From NCBI RefSeq assembly GCF_021147775.1, contig NZ_JAGTPK010000038.1, positions 1 to 50,958 on the forward strand: DNA of 50,958 nucleotides. Reading direction: 5' to 3'. Numbering within the stretch: position 1 is the first letter of the stretch; every line of letters starts with the position of its first letter. Below, piece by piece: positions 49,896-50,958 of the stretch. Made by a program: the position numbers and the translations under genes. The stretch is from Pseudomonas californiensis (GTDB taxonomy: Bacteria; Pseudomonadota; Gammaproteobacteria; Pseudomonadales; Pseudomonadaceae). The notes under the pieces were generated by a model that saw only the letters and a program-made list of their open reading frames with translations, did not search any database and was not told the DNA's origin.

Positions 49896-50135
49896 TCAGA
49901 AAACCCAGCGCTGCTCTGCACGCGGTGCCTGTAGGGTCACATCAGCGTCATTTGCCAGCATAGCTGCACTGACGCTCCTGTCAGTCATGACCGCAAGTTG
50001 CGGCGCCTGAGTGAACGTATGGTGAGCGGGTGCGGTCGAACCAAGCTGATCACCCTTGATGCCCGTGTCCTGAAAATGAAATGCCACAAGAGCCACCAGA
50101 GCTGCCGCATTCAACACTGAGAGAGCCATGTTCAT
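49896..50135 (-). CDS. Small exported or membrane-anchored hypothetical protein
   Basis: A 79-residue protein with one N-terminal hydrophobic stretch (MNMALSVLNAAALVALVAFH) that could be a signal peptide or anchor, then a polar region without Cys or known motif. AGGTACT lies upstream of the ATG. I do not recognise it. With the next gene it may form a two-gene unit. Confidence 0.6.
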   Translation of the reverse strand: MNMALSVLNAAALVALVAFHFQDTGIKGDQLGSTAPAHHTFTQAPQLAVMTDRSVSAAMLANDADVTLQAPRAEQRWVF

Positions 50136-50449
50136 TTTTCAGTACCTGTGCCCGGACGTAAGGGATGGGTGTCTACATTGATACTGATAATGCAGTCTGC
50201 ATGCCAAGTGATTTATTGTAAAAAATCCATATAAATCAATAGGTTGAAAACGATTGGGATATGCGGTCTATTGCGTTTTGCAAGGTAGGCTTCGGGCGGT
50301 AGTGCAATTTGCATGATGGTTTTCAGGGACGGGCCATTTCGCGATTCGTACTACGCCCTCAAACGACAATGACGACATGACAAACCCCCCTCATCTCGCT
50401 AAGATGCACGCCGTCCTCGCTGGCACCTTTCGGTGTGCTGGCAATCAGT
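50136..50449. other. Intergenic stretch before tRNA-Arg(CCT)
   Basis: 314 bases. The left part is AT-rich and probably holds the promoter of the minus-strand small genes. The right part holds the tRNA promoter at 50377-50405. No coding frame is convincing. Confidence 0.5.
50377..50405 (+). promoter_or_regulatory. Promoter of tRNA-Arg(CCT)
   Basis: ATGACA (50377-50382), a 17-base spacer and TAAGAT (50400-50405), about 45 bases before the tRNA. Confidence 0.6.
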
Positions 50450-50526
50450 GTCTCAGTAGCTCAATTGGATAGAGCATCCCCCTCCTAAGGGGAAGGTTGG
50501 CAGTTCGAACCTGCCCTGGGACACCA
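50450..50526 (+). tRNA. tRNA-Arg (CCT)
   Basis: A 77-base cloverleaf with GTCTCAG/CTGGGAC acceptor stem, CCT anticodon, T-arm CAGTTCGAACCTG and encoded CCA. It reads the rare AGG codon. It is a single copy next to foreign-looking DNA, and tRNA genes often serve as island insertion sites; no second copy of its 3' end is visible in the window. Confidence 0.96.
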
Positions 50527-50822
50527 TATTTTATGGGCTCTTCAGCTGAATCTGAGTTGCCCCATTCAAGCCCATGGGCGCATGGCGGGTGCAGCAGCAG
50601 ACCTTTCAGGGCTCGTTTGCGTCTATGACTCTTTCTCCATCGTCTTTGTAAACATTGCCTACACTCGAGATCGCCGAGGATGACCTCGCGCTCGATTGGC
50701 AGTGTTTCCACATTGGCATCAACATCGCGATCGCCACACGACACCTCGATGAACTAGACGGGCTGCCTCTGCCACAGGCCTATACTCGTCGGCAATCAGG
50801 TGTCGCGCATGATTGATCTGTT
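50527..50822 (-). other. Degenerate DNA between tRNA-Arg and the IS66 end
   Basis: About 300 bases with no clean gene. A minus-strand reading at about 50594-50744 gives SCGDRDVDANVETLPIEREV and then ILGDLECRQCLQRRWRKSH, which vaguely recalls a small zinc-ribbon protein with one Cys pair broken. It is best seen as a gene remnant of unknown origin. Confidence 0.35.
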
Positions 50823-50958
50823 GTAAGCGCTCCATAAACCCCACTTGGCTAAAGATAGTTAAAGCGCTTAGCTGTGAAGTCGAGGTTCGCAGTTCCACGG
50901 CAGCAAGGCTTCGTAATCCTCTACCGATGTCGCCGTTGGCAAACGTTCAAGTGCGTGG
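50823..50958 (-). mobile_element. End of an IS66-family insertion sequence (partial)
   Basis: The sequence from 50823 begins GTAAGCGCTCC, the usual start of IS66-family terminal inverted repeats, and the transposase gene reads toward it from beyond the window. The expected 8-bp target duplication next to it would be GATCTGTT (50815-50822). Confidence 0.8.
50868..50957 (-). CDS. IS66 family transposase, C-terminal end
   Basis: The last 29 codons of a transposase read HALERLPTATSVEDYEALLP then WNCEPRLHS and a TAA stop. The LP-T-A-T and LLPW pattern is the typical C-terminus of IS66 TnpC. The rest lies beyond the window, so integrity is unknown. Confidence 0.82.
   Translation of the reverse strand, partial: HALERLPTATSVEDYEALLPWNCEPRLHS

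Overview
The window looks like a chromosomal stretch of a fluorescent Pseudomonas, most likely of the P. syringae group. This is inferred from protein content and gene order, not from a database search. Supporting signs are high GC with strong G/C third positions, an AmrZ-type ribbon-helix-helix regulator, an RsmA/CsrA gene directly after lysC, the order yciB-rnm-yciO-scpA-scpB-rluB, and an RFN (FMN) riboswitch in front of a stand-alone ribH.

Layout. (1) 1-353: a tRNA array (partial Glu, Gly, Glu, Gly) built from a tandem Glu-Gly duplication and closed by a strong terminator. (2) 0.5-11.9 kb: a DUF2238 membrane protein, a pirin divergent from a GlxA-type AraC regulator, two homologous winged-helix/STAND ATPase regulators facing each other tail to tail (only one keeps its long C-terminal domain), a small AraC regulator, an MscS channel fused to a cyclic-nucleotide-binding domain, an exported alpha/beta hydrolase and its divergent LysR regulator. 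(3) 12.0-24.1 kb: an organosulfur acquisition region. It holds two SsuA-like binding proteins, an SsuC-like permease, an SsuB-like ATPase, an SsuD-like FMN monooxygenase, an SfnB/DszC-like flavoprotein, a thiol dioxygenase overlapping a four-domain rhodanese by ATGA, a BisC-type molybdoenzyme and a LysR regulator. (4) 24.2-31.2 kb: a SelW-like protein, an LpxH-like phosphoesterase, a DUF962 protein, TrkH, a nitroreductase, and a Cpx-like envelope-stress module (regulator, CpxP/Spy-like chaperone, kinase) preceded by a shortened YgiM-like protein. (5) 31.3-48.7 kb: conserved housekeeping genes (yciI, yciB, rnm, yciO, scpAB, rluB, an amino-acid permease, arfB, riboswitch-controlled ribH, ltaE, alaS, lysC, csrA), tRNA-Ser, two tRNA-Arg, an SmpA-like protein and mgtE. 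(6) 48.8-50.96 kb: amrZ, two small membrane/exported proteins, tRNA-Arg(CCT) and the end of an IS66-family element that runs out of the window.

How the parts fit. The sulfur region is the most system-like part. Its transporter would import organosulfur compounds. The two flavin-dependent oxygenases and the molybdoenzyme would change the oxidation state at sulfur or release it. The thiol dioxygenase would turn a thiol into a sulfinate, and the rhodanese would handle released sulfane sulfur or sulfite. The dioxygenase carries the Gln and Arg residues of the 3-mercaptopropionate type, so its substrate may not be cysteine. Three AT-rich intergenic regions share an ATTAGG-like motif and are candidate sites for a common regulator. 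Other points of interest are a likely internal translation start in lysC for a separate ACT-domain subunit, a terminator-like 3' end on the CpxP-like gene, and the mismatched pair of STAND regulators.
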